From Planctomycetota bacterium (lineage in GTDB: Bacteria; Planctomycetota; Phycisphaerae; UBA1845; PWPN01), in NCBI GenBank assembly GCA_029550525.1, contig JAKPHF010000046.1, positions 265,708 to 329,707 on the forward strand: DNA of 64,000 nucleotides. The letters are read 5' to 3'. Numbering within the stretch: the first letter of the stretch is position 1; each line of letters opens with the position of its first letter. The position numbers and the translations under genes are program-made. Positions 17,962 through 26,900 of the stretch are shown piece after piece. The notes beneath the pieces were generated by a model. That model was not told where the DNA came from, made no database searches, and saw only the letters and a program-made list of their open reading frames with translations.

Positions 17962-18324
17962 TCACTTGCCCGGTACGTTGCAGTTACAAGGCGCGGGAAT
18001 GAGACAGATGAACTCGCAGGTCTCCCGGCTGGTGTTGCAAAACTGGTGAATCTCGTTCGGGGCGACGTAGATGACGTCCCCGGCCTTGAACGGCCGATCC
18101 CCGTCCGGCGTGTGGGCTGTGCCTTCGCCCTTGAGCACCAGGATCTCATGCTCGTAATCGTGAGCGTGCCGGGGCGTGCAGCCGCCCGCCTCGACCTCGA
18201 AATGTCGCATGTGGAAGTTGCCCGCCCCATCGTCCGGTCCGATGAGCACGCGAATCCGCGCCCCCTTGGCCCCGGGAGCAACCACGGGTTCCTGCCGGTG
18301 TGATTTGAGAGATCGAATCTTCAT
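17962..18324 (-). CDS. Cupin-domain protein
   Basis: This 120-residue single cupin barrel has metal ligands visible as HAHDYEHE in motif 1 (two His and a Glu) and NEIHQF in motif 2. The glycine turn GEGTAHTPDGDRPFKAGDVIYV matches the usual cupin core. The C-terminus has two closely spaced cysteines (CNCN). Stand-alone cupins are small-molecule binders, isomerases or dioxygenases; nothing here fixes which. It ends 223 bases before the polyferredoxin start and could share its transcript. Confidence 0.85.
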   Translation of the reverse strand: MKIRSLKSHRQEPVVAPGAKGARIRVLIGPDDGAGNFHMRHFEVEAGGCTPRHAHDYEHEILVLKGEGTAHTPDGDRPFKAGDVIYVAPNEIHQFCNTSRETCEFICLIPAPCNCNVPGK

Positions 18325-18432
18325 GCCAACCCAGTGTACCCATCGGCCATGCCGGGGGGAAGAGGGTTACCAGTATAGGATGTACCAGTTGTCATCGCGC
18401 AGTTGCGCGTTTGTCGGGTCGGTCCCTCCCTC

Positions 18433-19075
18433 TCACCGGGTCCCTTCTTTACTCCCCAATCCCGCCGGCGGCACCAGGCTCGCCAGGGTCTGGCGAGCCA
18501 CCCGTACCGCGGTCTGCCGCTGAAGCGGATAGATCGTGTCCTTGATCCGCTGACGTGCCCTCCTGCCCAGAACGAAAGCCCCCGCCAACAGCGTCCCCAC
18601 GATACTCAGGAACACAATGAAAGGCTCGTCGTCCTTGCCACGCTCTATCCACCTTAGCATCATCACTTCCCCGAAGGCCAGCCCTATCGTCGTCGGAACC
18701 ACGACCACCAGACCATAGAGATGACAACTCAGCAACGCCCGCCGCCATTCGGGACTGCCTCCACAAGAGTGCTTGAAGGCAACAGCAGCCCAGATCCACG
18801 CCACGATCGATACGACCAAAGGTGTTCCGCAGCAGACGAGCCCGTCGGTATCGCCCCTTTAAGAGCACGAGCGTGATCATGCCCGCGAACAACAGCGCGG
18901 CGAGCGTCGCCGCCACACACACGGTCGGCGCGGTCTCCATCCGCCGCAACTCCCGGGCGACTGCACCCGCCGGCACTGTCATGACGCTCATCGGATCCCC
19001 CGACAGGCCGCGGAGGTTGTACCCGCAGTTCAGACAGTACAAATCCAGGTCGGCGTCGTTGCCTTGTCCGGTCAT
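18433..19075 (-). pseudogene. Frameshifted zinc-ribbon membrane protein
   Basis: The 5' frame (from 19075) opens MTGQGNDADLDLYCLNCGYNLRG, a zinc-ribbon start common in planctomycete membrane proteins, and enters a TM helix ending near LVLLKG. At an AAAGGGG run near 18855 the reading frame must shift by one. The other frame then continues DTDGLVCCGTPLVVSIVAW with further TM helices and runs to a stop at 18433. The second CxxC of the ribbon is also missing. A broken gene fits best. A sequencing indel at the homopolymer is the alternative. Confidence 0.65.
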
Positions 19076-19250
19076 GGTCGTCTCTGCGTTACACCATCGG
19101 CTGGTCGGTTTCGCTTGCGGATGTGGATCGTAAGCTCACCGTCCCCGTCGTGAGCACTGACCGACCGCCAAGCCACTGTAACCCCGGTTCCCCGGTTTTC
19201 CACTCCATCCACACTTGCCAAATCGGCAGGTTTCCCGGAAAGTACTCCGC

Positions 19251-20645
19251 ATGTCTTGTCTGGCGGCTTCGTTCATCACATTCAACCGCCGGCGTGTCGG
19301 TGGTCGCCTTGCCGCAAGCGTAGCGCTGCTTGCCCTTGCCCTGCTGGCCGGCTGCGTGCGCAGCGAGCCCGACGACGGCAAGCTCCACTTGACCTATTGG
19401 GAGAAGTGGGAACGCTTCGAACGCGAAGCCATGCAGCGGGTGGTGGACGACTTCAACGCCTCGCAGGACCGCATCGTCGTGCACATGCACACGTTCGGCT
19501 CCATCGACAAGAAGATCCTCGGCGCCACCGCCGGCGGTAACCCGCCCGACGTGGCCGGCGTCTGGATGCCCTACATCGTGCCCTTCGCCGAACGCGGCGT
19601 GCTGACCCCGCTCAACCCCTACCTCGAACGTGATGGCATCAAGCCCGACCACTGGATCAAGGTCTACGCGGACATGTGCACGTACAAGGGCACCATGTGG
19701 GCCGTCCCCACCACGCCCAGCGCCACTGCCCTGTACTGGAACAAGGCCATGTTCCGCGCCGCCGGCCTCGATCCCGACCGGCCGCCCCGCACCATCGCCG
19801 AGCTCGACGAGATGGCCGAGAAGCTCACCAGGTACGACGCCGACGGCCGCATCATTCAGATGGGCTTCCTGCCCACCGAGCCCGACTGGTTCCTGCCGGC
19901 CTACGGTGCCTGGTGGGGTGGCGAACCGTTCGACGGCCAGAACATCACTGCCAACACGCCCGGCCATGTCGAGGCCCTCGATTGGATTCGCAGCTACAGC
20001 CTGAAATACGGCGTCGATCGCCTCAAACGCTTCGCCAGCGGATTCGGCAACTTCTCGTCGCCGCAGAACCCGTTCTTCTCGGGCAAGCTGGCCATGGTCC
20101 TGCACGGCGTCTGGCTGCACAGCTATATCAGCCAGTACGCGCCGGGCATGGACTACGGCGCCGCTCCCTGGCCCAAGACGCCCCGCGGCCCCGAGAACTT
20201 CACGCTCGCCGACGCCGACGTGCTGATCATACCCGCCGGCCTGCCTCAGCATCGACGTGACGCCGCCTGGGAATTCGTCAAGTTCGTCTCCTCACAGCGG
20301 GGCATGGAGACGCTTAACCTCGGCCAACGCAAGAACACGCCGCTTGCCGAGGTGAGCGAAGGATTTCTCGAGAACCATCCTCACCGGTACATCCGCTTGT
20401 TCATCGATCTGTCCAAGGGCCCGGGCGTCTGGCACTATCCGCAGATGGGCATCTGGAGCCGATACGACAACGAGATCCGAGCCGCCGTCGAAAAGATGCG
20501 ATACCTCGAGATCAATCCGGAGACAGGCCAGCCCTACACGGGCAAAGAGGCTCTCGACATGGTCCAAACCCGCATCAGCGCAGGCTGGGCCCGCTATCAA
20601 AAGTCGCTCGCCCTGCGGGCCGCCCGGCAGGAGGCTGCCCCATGA
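19251..20645 (+). CDS. Sugar ABC transporter substrate-binding lipoprotein
   Basis: This 464-residue family-1 extracellular solute-binding protein has the lipobox LALLAGC and an acidic mature start. The fold is supported by LTYWEKWERFEREAM, the ligand-cleft region PDVAGVWMPYIVPFAERG, WAVPTTPSATALYWNKAMF, and AWEFVKFVSSQRG near the C-terminus. It should capture a sugar or oligosaccharide outside the inner membrane and deliver it to the two permeases that follow. The start at 19251 is favoured over an upstream TTG because of its ATG and the GGAAAG upstream. The stop overlaps the next start by four bases (ATGA). Confidence 0.92.
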   Translation: MSCLAASFITFNRRRVGGRLAASVALLALALLAGCVRSEPDDGKLHLTYWEKWERFEREAMQRVVDDFNASQDRIVVHMHTFGSIDKKILGATAGGNPPDVAGVWMPYIVPFAERGVLTPLNPYLERDGIKPDHWIKVYADMCTYKGTMWAVPTTPSATALYWNKAMFRAAGLDPDRPPRTIAELDEMAEKLTRYDADGRIIQMGFLPTEPDWFLPAYGAWWGGEPFDGQNITANTPGHVEALDWIRSYSLKYGVDRLKRFASGFGNFSSPQNPFFSGKLAMVLHGVWLHSYISQYAPGMDYGAAPWPKTPRGPENFTLADADVLIIPAGLPQHRRDAAWEFVKFVSSQRGMETLNLGQRKNTPLAEVSEGFLENHPHRYIRLFIDLSKGPGVWHYPQMGIWSRYDNEIRAAVEKMRYLEINPETGQPYTGKEALDMVQTRISAGWARYQKSLALRAARQEAAP

Positions 20646-21604
20646 CCCGCGCCGAACGACGGCATTTGCGCAACGGACTGTTGTTTGCCGCCCCGTGGCT
20701 CGTCGGTCTGGGCACGTTCCTGGCCTTCCCCATTCTCTCGTCGCTGTACCTGAGCTTCTGCGACTACTCGACGCTGCAGCCGCCCGTCTGGATCGGCCTG
20801 CAAAACTACCGCGACCTCATGGGCGACACGGTCTTTCACAAGTCGCTCTCCAACACGTTCATTTTCGCGGCCATGGCCCTGCCCGCGGGACTGGTCACCG
20901 CATTGTTCCTGGCCATCCTGCTCAACAGCGGCGTACGCGGCCTGCCCATCTTCCGCACGCTGTTCTACTTGCCCTGCCTCGTGCCCGCGGTGGCCTCGGC
21001 CATGCTGTGGCTCTGGGTATTCAACGGCCAGTACGGCATTCTGAACTACGCGCTGAGCGGCGTGCTCGATCCGCTCAACAGCTTGATCAACTCGTTGCTG
21101 AGCAGCCTGGGCTCGGACGCCCGGGTCCATCTCGCCCCGCCCACGTGGCTCAGCGACCCCAATTGGTCCAAGCCGGCCCTGGCCATCATGAGCGTCTGGG
21201 GCGTCGGCGGCACCATGATCGTCTATCTCGCCGGACTGCAGGACGTGCCGGCCGAGCTCTACGAGGCAGCCGAAATCGACGGCGCGGGCTGGTGGCGAAA
21301 GCTCTTCCACGTCACAATCCCCTGCCTGTCGCCGGTGATCTACTTCACGCTGATCATTGGCCTGATCAACGTCATGCAGTTCTTCACCGCGGCGTACATC
21401 ATGGGTGGCGGGCCCATGGGCGGCACGGCCGGCATGCCCGCCCGTTCGACGTTGTTCTATGCGATTTATCTCTGGGGCCAAGCCCTCGAGTGGCTGCACA
21501 TGGGTTATGCCTGCGCCATGGCCTGGATCCTGTTTATGATCGTCGTGATCCTGACGCTCATCGCCCACGGCACGGCCCGGCGCCGGATCACGTATTTGGG
21601 ATAG
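20642..21604 (+). CDS. ABC sugar permease, MalF/UgpA type
   Basis: This 320-residue inner-membrane permease has six to seven TM helices and the EAA loop that docks the ATPase (ELYEAAEIDGAGWWRKLFHVTIPCLSPV). The first helix (LLFAAPWLVGLGTFLAFPILSSLYLSF) is typical of MalF/UgpA proteins. It is translationally coupled to the binding-protein gene by an ATGA overlap. A loop of about 40 residues between the second and third helices in the second half (SLINSLLSSLGSDARVHL) is longer than in short family members. Confidence 0.93.
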   Translation: MTRAERRHLRNGLLFAAPWLVGLGTFLAFPILSSLYLSFCDYSTLQPPVWIGLQNYRDLMGDTVFHKSLSNTFIFAAMALPAGLVTALFLAILLNSGVRGLPIFRTLFYLPCLVPAVASAMLWLWVFNGQYGILNYALSGVLDPLNSLINSLLSSLGSDARVHLAPPTWLSDPNWSKPALAIMSVWGVGGTMIVYLAGLQDVPAELYEAAEIDGAGWWRKLFHVTIPCLSPVIYFTLIIGLINVMQFFTAAYIMGGGPMGGTAGMPARSTLFYAIYLWGQALEWLHMGYACAMAWILFMIVVILTLIAHGTARRRITYLG

Positions 21605-21677
21605 CTATCAGCTGTCAGCTATCAGCCATCAGCTGGATGTCTGGCTCATAGCTCACGGCTCAAAGCCCACAGCTTTT
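21603..21677. repeat. Heptamer repeat, locus 3, two opposed halves
   Basis: This begins inside the stop codon of the MalF-type permease with agctatc, agctgtc, agctatc, agccatc and agctgga. After five bases it continues with inverse-type units ggctcat, agctcac, ggctcaa, agcccac. It fills the whole gap between the two permease genes and leaves the second with no obvious ribosome site. Confidence 0.7.
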
Positions 21678-21681
21678 GCCC

Positions 21682-22875
21682 ATGGAACCGAGGACGATCT
21701 ACGGCCGAGTTCTGACCTACATCCTGCTCATCGTGGGCAGCTGCGCGTTCGTGTTCCCGTTCGTGTGGATGCTGGGCACGTCGCTCAAGCCCATCGAGCA
21801 GACCAACACCATGCCGCCGCGGTGGGTGCCCTACGACTACAAGGCCACGCTCAACGGCCGCTATCAACCGGTGATCCGCGACAACAACCCGCTCACCGCG
21901 CCCGTCCTGGTGGTCCGCATGACCGAGGGGCCGCAGGCCGGCATCAAGCGAGTCATCGGCGTGGATGAATACAAGGACGGCAAGGCCCGGACCGTCATCG
22001 CCGGATCCACCGAGTGGCTGGGCGCCACGCTGCTCTACCGGGCCGAGCCGGGCTGGTACTACGTGAAAGAGCGCAAGGAGACTGAGCAGATCGACGCCCC
22101 CGCCGAGTGGGATCTGCTCCCGCCCGAGAAGATCGACGGGCGGGCTCGGCTGTTCTGGGAAAACTACCCCAACGCGATTCGCAAGATGGGCACGACGCGC
22201 GTGTGGATCCCGTTCCTCGGCGAGCGAACTATTCCGCTGTTCTTCCTCTACCTGCGCAACTCGCTCATCGTCTGCACGCTCGGTGTGATCGGCACCGTAA
22301 TCAGTTCCGCCCTGGCCGCCTACAGCCTGGCCAAGATCCCCTGGCGCGGCCGCGGCGTCCTGTTCGCCGTGACGCTGGCGACCATGATGGTGCCCTTCCC
22401 CGTGCTCATGGTGCCCATGTACGCCCTGTTCAAGACGTTCGGCTGGGTGGGCACGCTCCTGCCGCTCTGGGTGCCGCCGGCTCTGGGCACCGGCTTCAAC
22501 ATCTTCCTCCTGCGACAGTTCTTCCTGACGATCCCTCGCGATCTCTCGGAAGCCGCCCGCATCGACGGCTGCAGCGAGTTCGGCATCTTCTGGCGGATCA
22601 TCCTGCCACTGAGCCGCCCGGCGCTGGCCGTCGTGGCCCTGTTCCATTTCCTGTATGCCTGGAACGACTTCCTCGGCCCGTTGCTCTACCTGACGCGCCG
22701 CGAGACCTTCACCCTCTCGCTCGGCCTGCAGGCGTACCAATCCCAGCAGGGCGGCGTCGACTGGTCCAGCCTCATGGCCGCCAGTACGCTCGTCTGCGTC
22801 CCCATCATCGTGCTGTTCTTCTTCACACAGAAGACCTTCATTCGCGGCATCGCGACGACGGGGATCAAAGGGTAG
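21682..22875 (+). CDS. ABC sugar permease, MalG type, with large extra loop
   Basis: This 397-residue inner-membrane permease has the MalG-type first helix (ILLIVGSCAFVFPFVWMLGTSL) and the EAA loop (DLSEAARIDGCSEFGIFWRIILPLSRPAL). Typical MalG proteins have about 275-300 residues. The excess is a segment of about 110 residues between helix 1 and helix 2 (roughly residues 45-180), predicted periplasmic and rich in charged residues (VRMTEGPQAGIKRVIGVDE). No ATP-binding subunit is encoded nearby, so the importer probably uses a shared ATPase made elsewhere. The ATG at 21682 is chosen over TTG at 21676. Confidence 0.92.
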   Translation: MEPRTIYGRVLTYILLIVGSCAFVFPFVWMLGTSLKPIEQTNTMPPRWVPYDYKATLNGRYQPVIRDNNPLTAPVLVVRMTEGPQAGIKRVIGVDEYKDGKARTVIAGSTEWLGATLLYRAEPGWYYVKERKETEQIDAPAEWDLLPPEKIDGRARLFWENYPNAIRKMGTTRVWIPFLGERTIPLFFLYLRNSLIVCTLGVIGTVISSALAAYSLAKIPWRGRGVLFAVTLATMMVPFPVLMVPMYALFKTFGWVGTLLPLWVPPALGTGFNIFLLRQFFLTIPRDLSEAARIDGCSEFGIFWRIILPLSRPALAVVALFHFLYAWNDFLGPLLYLTRRETFTLSLGLQAYQSQQGGVDWSSLMAASTLVCVPIIVLFFFTQKTFIRGIATTGIKG

Positions 22876-22878
22876 AAA

Positions 22879-22927
22879 AGCTGTCAGCTATCAGCTGTCA
22901 GCTATGAGCTGTGAGCTATGAGCTGTG
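22879..22927 (+). repeat. Heptamer repeat, locus 4, seven perfect AGCTRTS units
   Basis: Seven consecutive units alternate agctgtc, agctatc, agctgtc, agctatg, agctgtg, agctatg, agctgtg, beginning three bases after the MalG-type stop codon. This is the cleanest array of the family. Confidence 0.8.
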
Positions 22928-23053
22928 GGCCATACGAGAGGCCTCACGCAAGCGGCGGGGCTTGACCTCGCCGTCTCTTTTCCTCGTCAGTTTGCTCCCC
23001 TCTCGAGAGTTCCGGCGCGGACGACGTTGCACCGCCTCACTGCGGAGCCGCAC

Positions 23054-24265
23054 TCACGAACGCGCCGAGGTGCGGGCGGTTTCGTAGGCGGTGGCCATGG
23101 CGATGCGCTTGGCCGTCGCCGGGTGGTCGTCGAAGAGGATCTCTTCCCACCGCGGCGGGTCGGGGTCGGCCAGATTCATGCGGGTCAGCAGTTCGAACGC
23201 TCCGCGGAACGCGGCGGGGTCGTCGGTCATTTCCAGCGCCTTCCAGTCGGCCTGACGCTCGAAGTGCCGGCTGATCGCGTTGGTCAGCGGCCCGATCAAC
23301 AATGGGTACACCGTCGAGATGAGCATCACCGGCGCGAAGGCTGCCACCGCCCCCGTCCAATCCGCCTGCGATCCCGCGTACGGATTGAGCCGCCAGTAGA
23401 ACAGAGCAACCAGCACCGATGTCACAGCGGCCGACAATGCGATCATCTTGATGATGTGCCGATGAACGTGATGCCCCAGCTCGTGAGCGAAAACGACGGC
23501 GATCTGATCGGCGTCGAACGTCCCCACGAGCGTGTCGGACAGGTACACCCGTCGCGTCGCACCCAGCCCGGCCAGCATGGCGTTGGCTTTCTTCGTGTCC
23601 TTGCTCAGGCCCAGGTTGTATACACCGGTGATGGTCATGCCCGCTCGTCCGGCCAGCTCGCTCAGCCGCTGTTCGAGTTCGGGCTTCTGCAGCGGCGTGG
23701 CCGGATAGAACAACGGCAGGATCACCAGCGGAAACAGCTTGGCCAGCACCACGCTGAGCACCATCAGGCCGATCCACAGCCACACGCCCCATAGCGGACC
23801 CGCGTACCAGACCGCCCCATACAAGCCGCCCACGAGAATGACCGCGAGCACGCCGCCGACCGCCCAGGACTTGAACTGGAACACCAACCAGGTCCACGGC
23901 GTCTGATTGCTTAGCTTGAAGCGCTGCTCGACGACGTAGCTGCTGTAGTAATCCAGCGGCAGACCGACCAACACGCTGCCGCCCACCATCGCGCCGGCCG
24001 TCACCAGCAACCCCAGCCACCGGTTGTCGATGAAGCCGTCGAGCCAGCCCACAAACGAAAAGGCGACCGCCGTCCAGAAAACCCAGTACGCCACCGAGAT
24101 TGCGATGCCAGACAAATGGCACCAACGCTTGACGCGGGCGTAGTCCTTGATCTGAGCCAGGTCCAGCGCGGGCACGGCCGCCGACGTATCGGCGCCGTCG
24201 GCATCAGCGACGCCGGCGGCTGCTTGGCCATTCTGTTGATCTTCACGAACGGGTTGATCGGTCAT
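23054..24265 (-). CDS. M48 (Ste24/CAAX protease-type) membrane metallopeptidase
   Basis: This 403-residue integral membrane zinc protease has the zinc motif HELGH at residues 261-265 and the third ligand in ERQADWKAL. About six TM helices are visible, including WVFWTAVAFSFVGWL and LWIGLMVLSVVLAKLFPLVILPL. The N-terminal 40 residues are acidic and disordered. The substrate pocket sequence YNLGLSKDTKKANAMLAGLG is the family hallmark. It probably degrades or processes membrane and misfolded proteins. It starts 10 bases after the stop of the gene before it, so the two are translationally linked. Confidence 0.92.
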   Translation of the reverse strand: MTDQPVREDQQNGQAAAGVADADGADTSAAVPALDLAQIKDYARVKRWCHLSGIAISVAYWVFWTAVAFSFVGWLDGFIDNRWLGLLVTAGAMVGGSVLVGLPLDYYSSYVVEQRFKLSNQTPWTWLVFQFKSWAVGGVLAVILVGGLYGAVWYAGPLWGVWLWIGLMVLSVVLAKLFPLVILPLFYPATPLQKPELEQRLSELAGRAGMTITGVYNLGLSKDTKKANAMLAGLGATRRVYLSDTLVGTFDADQIAVVFAHELGHHVHRHIIKMIALSAAVTSVLVALFYWRLNPYAGSQADWTGAVAAFAPVMLISTVYPLLIGPLTNAISRHFERQADWKALEMTDDPAAFRGAFELLTRMNLADPDPPRWEEILFDDHPATAKRIAMATAYETARTSARS

Positions 24266-24275
24266 CGTGTCGCCT

Positions 24276-25814
24276 TTATCGGGTCCGAGATCGGCCGCGC
24301 GTCCGGCCGGGCGATCGCGTCTTCGTCTCCGGTGCCCTTGACTTGCCCGCCGGACCGGCCTGAGGTTGCGCGGACGGCTCCGGCAAACCCATGCTTTCGC
24401 GAAACTGCTTTTGTGTCGCTCGAATGCGCTCACCGAACTCGGCCTCGAGTTGCTCGGGCGATACAAGCGTCATCTCCACCGCCCCGGAGGCCAGGTGAAC
24501 CGGCCGCCCGGACCGATCGACGATGATCTCGTTCACCGGCGGCAGGAGTCCTTCGCAATCCTCGATCTTGTAGCCCGAGACCCGCCGGCCGGCGACCGTC
24601 ACCTGGGCCGGCCCCGCCACGCGCAGCGTCCGCAACGACATGCCCCGCCGCTCCGTGTCATACATGCTGAAGGCGTACAACTCGGGCGAGTCCAGATCGA
24701 CCAACCGCGGCAATAGCAGCGGCAGACCGGTCGAGCCGTACGAACGATCGATCTCGATGGCCTTGTCCTGCCGATCGTTCGGGTTCTGCCCCGCGTACTT
24801 GACAATCAATTGATCGCCCCGGCGAATCCCCGCCTCCATGTGCATGATCACCCGCTGTTTGGGGTCCGTCTGCTTGCTGGGCATGAGCTGCGTCAGGTTC
24901 CGCCACTCGTCATACGTGAAATCCGCCGAGATGAACTTCTCCTCCTGGAGGAACTGAACACTCCCGTCGGGATTGAAGATCCATGCCTGCTGGAGGTTCC
25001 GCACGCCCTCCTTGCCGGCAATCTTGTCCACCTTTTCGTGAATTTCCACCATCCCCACGGGCTGACCTTCGCGCGTCAGCCGCAAGGTCACCGGCTCGAG
25101 AATGCGATCGGTAATCTTTTTCTCCCCGTGCCCCGCGCGTTGCAGGAGATCGGCTCCGCGTTCCAAAGCCGCCTCGATTTGCTTCTGCTGCGTCTCGGTT
25201 CGCACGATCTGGAAGCTTTCGAGGATCTCGGAAAACGTCCGGCCCGCCACGTCCAGATCGTCGTGAGGCGTGGTCAGGATCAGCAACACGTACTCTTTCG
25301 GCCGAAGTGGAACGACCAGTTGTTGCCGCAGCCAGATCTGCCCCTCGCCCGAGAACGCCGCGGCCAGCCGCACCCCTTCGCGCGGGCCGACCTGCACTGT
25401 CTCCGCGAGCGTCACCCGCCAGTCCGGGTATTGAACGGACAGGTCGAACTCCAAGGCCTCCCGGGCTGCCTCGACGTCGATGGGCCGCTGGCTGCTCGAC
25501 AGCCGCACGGCCAACGACCACGCCACGTCCAACCGGACAAACTGCGCGAGTTGCAGCCGCCCTTCCACCGTTCGTTTTCGCCGGTCGATGGTCGCACCGG
25601 CCAGCGGCCGAAACCCGAATCCGAAACTGGCATCCACGTACTGAGGGCCGAGCGTTCCCTTGGGCACCGCGCCGGCTGCCGGCGCCGGTCCGGTCTGCGA
25701 ATCCGGCGCGGTCGCGCCCGCTCCCGCCGGAACCTGCCCCGTGCTGACGGACGCCCGGCTGCCGAGCACCAGGATCGAGGCGCACACACCGGTCAGGAGA
25801 GAACAACGCCTCAT
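24276..25814 (-). CDS. Secreted protein of unknown function
   Basis: This 512-residue protein opens with a signal peptide (LLTGVCASILVLGSRASVSTGQ) and a Pro/Ala/Gly linker to about residue 55. The rest is beta-rich with no motif I recognise. It repeats phrases found in outer-membrane-associated planctomycete proteins (VTLRLTREGQPVGMVEIHEKV, GYKIEDCEGLLPPVNEIIVDRSG). The C-terminal 40 residues are basic and disordered. It sits between a membrane-anchored protein and the M48 protease in a three-gene operon and may be the protease's partner or substrate. Confidence 0.7.
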   Translation of the reverse strand: MRRCSLLTGVCASILVLGSRASVSTGQVPAGAGATAPDSQTGPAPAAGAVPKGTLGPQYVDASFGFGFRPLAGATIDRRKRTVEGRLQLAQFVRLDVAWSLAVRLSSSQRPIDVEAAREALEFDLSVQYPDWRVTLAETVQVGPREGVRLAAAFSGEGQIWLRQQLVVPLRPKEYVLLILTTPHDDLDVAGRTFSEILESFQIVRTETQQKQIEAALERGADLLQRAGHGEKKITDRILEPVTLRLTREGQPVGMVEIHEKVDKIAGKEGVRNLQQAWIFNPDGSVQFLQEEKFISADFTYDEWRNLTQLMPSKQTDPKQRVIMHMEAGIRRGDQLIVKYAGQNPNDRQDKAIEIDRSYGSTGLPLLLPRLVDLDSPELYAFSMYDTERRGMSLRTLRVAGPAQVTVAGRRVSGYKIEDCEGLLPPVNEIIVDRSGRPVHLASGAVEMTLVSPEQLEAEFGERIRATQKQFRESMGLPEPSAQPQAGPAGKSRAPETKTRSPGRTRGRSRTR

Positions 25815-25869
25815 GAGTCAGAAAACTCCTCTGGGATGAGCGACGCCGAATCCGATACGAATGACGATC

Positions 25870-26631
25870 TCAGGCTCCGCCGACGCCTTCGCGCACCAGC
25901 GTCACACCGGCTCCAGGCCCACCGGGCTCTTCGGGTCGGTAGACCTGAACCGAAGGCGACGGACCGGGTTTCTCGGCATCTTCAGCCCCCTCGACCGGTC
26001 CGTCAATCGCGTCGTCCGCCCTGCCGCGAGGCGACGGCTGCGACTGGTAGATGACATTGTCGCTGAATGCCGCGATCAGCCGCCGGTCCCGCCGGGTAAC
26101 CGGCCCCTCCGTAATGAGCAGCACACCGACGACGTGTCGATCGGGCGTGGTCGCCACGTTGGCCAGGCCGCTCTGCAGCCCCCCACCCATCGCCGGCGAC
26201 AAGACCATTAACTCGTATACCTCGCTCTCGAGCCCCCCGAGCTTGGATGGTCCCCCACGTCCGGGTTCGCCACACCGGGCGTCAGGATCGATCGCCCGGA
26301 CCGCACGCAGCACCGCCGCCAACCGCGTCATCTGTCTCGGCCCGCGCACGGACGGACGCATCCGGAACACAACCAGATGCCGACCCAGCTCGCTGGACGG
26401 GTCACTGGCGACGACCACTTGCCCTCCCGCGACCGCCTCGGCCGGCGCGATCTCCCAGCCCCGGGGGAAACCGGCCTGCAGATGAAGCCCGGGATACAAC
26501 TGCCGATCCCCCAGAACAATCTCCGCCTGCCTAGACTTCTGATGTGAAACCAAGCCCGCAATCGCGGTCGTGAGGAGGAACAGAATCGCGGTGGCCATAA
26601 CCGCCCAGCGGGGGTTGCCGGCCCGGTTCAT
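25870..26631 (-). CDS. Membrane-anchored protein of unknown function
   Basis: This 253-residue protein has one N-terminal TM helix (WAVMATAILFLLTTAIAGLVS) and an exported domain. The start at 26631 has GAGG eight bases upstream; the longer start at 26649 does not. The exported part has alternating hydrophobic strands and a Pro/Glu/Gly-rich tail. It heads the operon with the secreted protein (55-base gap) and the M48 protease. I see no domain I can name. Confidence 0.6.
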   Translation of the reverse strand: MNRAGNPRWAVMATAILFLLTTAIAGLVSHQKSRQAEIVLGDRQLYPGLHLQAGFPRGWEIAPAEAVAGGQVVVASDPSSELGRHLVVFRMRPSVRGPRQMTRLAAVLRAVRAIDPDARCGEPGRGGPSKLGGLESEVYELMVLSPAMGGGLQSGLANVATTPDRHVVGVLLITEGPVTRRDRRLIAAFSDNVIYQSQPSPRGRADDAIDGPVEGAEDAEKPGPSPSVQVYRPEEPGGPGAGVTLVREGVGGA

Positions 26632-26726
26632 GGAGAAAACCTCGTACATTCACCGGCATCTTAGGGCTCCCGCCCAGGGATTGCAAACCCTAGCCCATGA
26701 GCAGGTTGGGGCAGTTTGAGCCTCTA

Positions 26727-26755
26727 TTGACGCAGAACGGCCCATGCCGTACATT
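26727..26755 (+). promoter_or_regulatory. Sigma-70-type promoter for hpf-pts genes
   Basis: TTGACG (26727-26732), a 17-base spacer and TACATT (26750-26755) form a good match to housekeeping promoters. It lies about 145 bases before hpf. Confidence 0.5.
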
Positions 26756-26900
26756 CGAGTCGAGTCATGGCTCGGCCGGGCGCCGCCCCCGGCGTCGCCC
26801 CCCGGGTTTTGACTTACCCGAAGGTCGCCACAGGGGTGCGCACCGCTCGGCTGGACCCGACTCGAACCCCGGCCCCGAGGGCCGGATCAGGAGACATGCC

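Noticed and set aside
22879..22927. CRISPR array
   Set aside because: The units are seven bases long with no spacers, and no cas genes are in the window.
22876..23053. Missing ATP-binding subunit of the sugar ABC importer
   Set aside because: No Walker A/ABC signature frame is found near the permeases or elsewhere in the window, so none is annotated.
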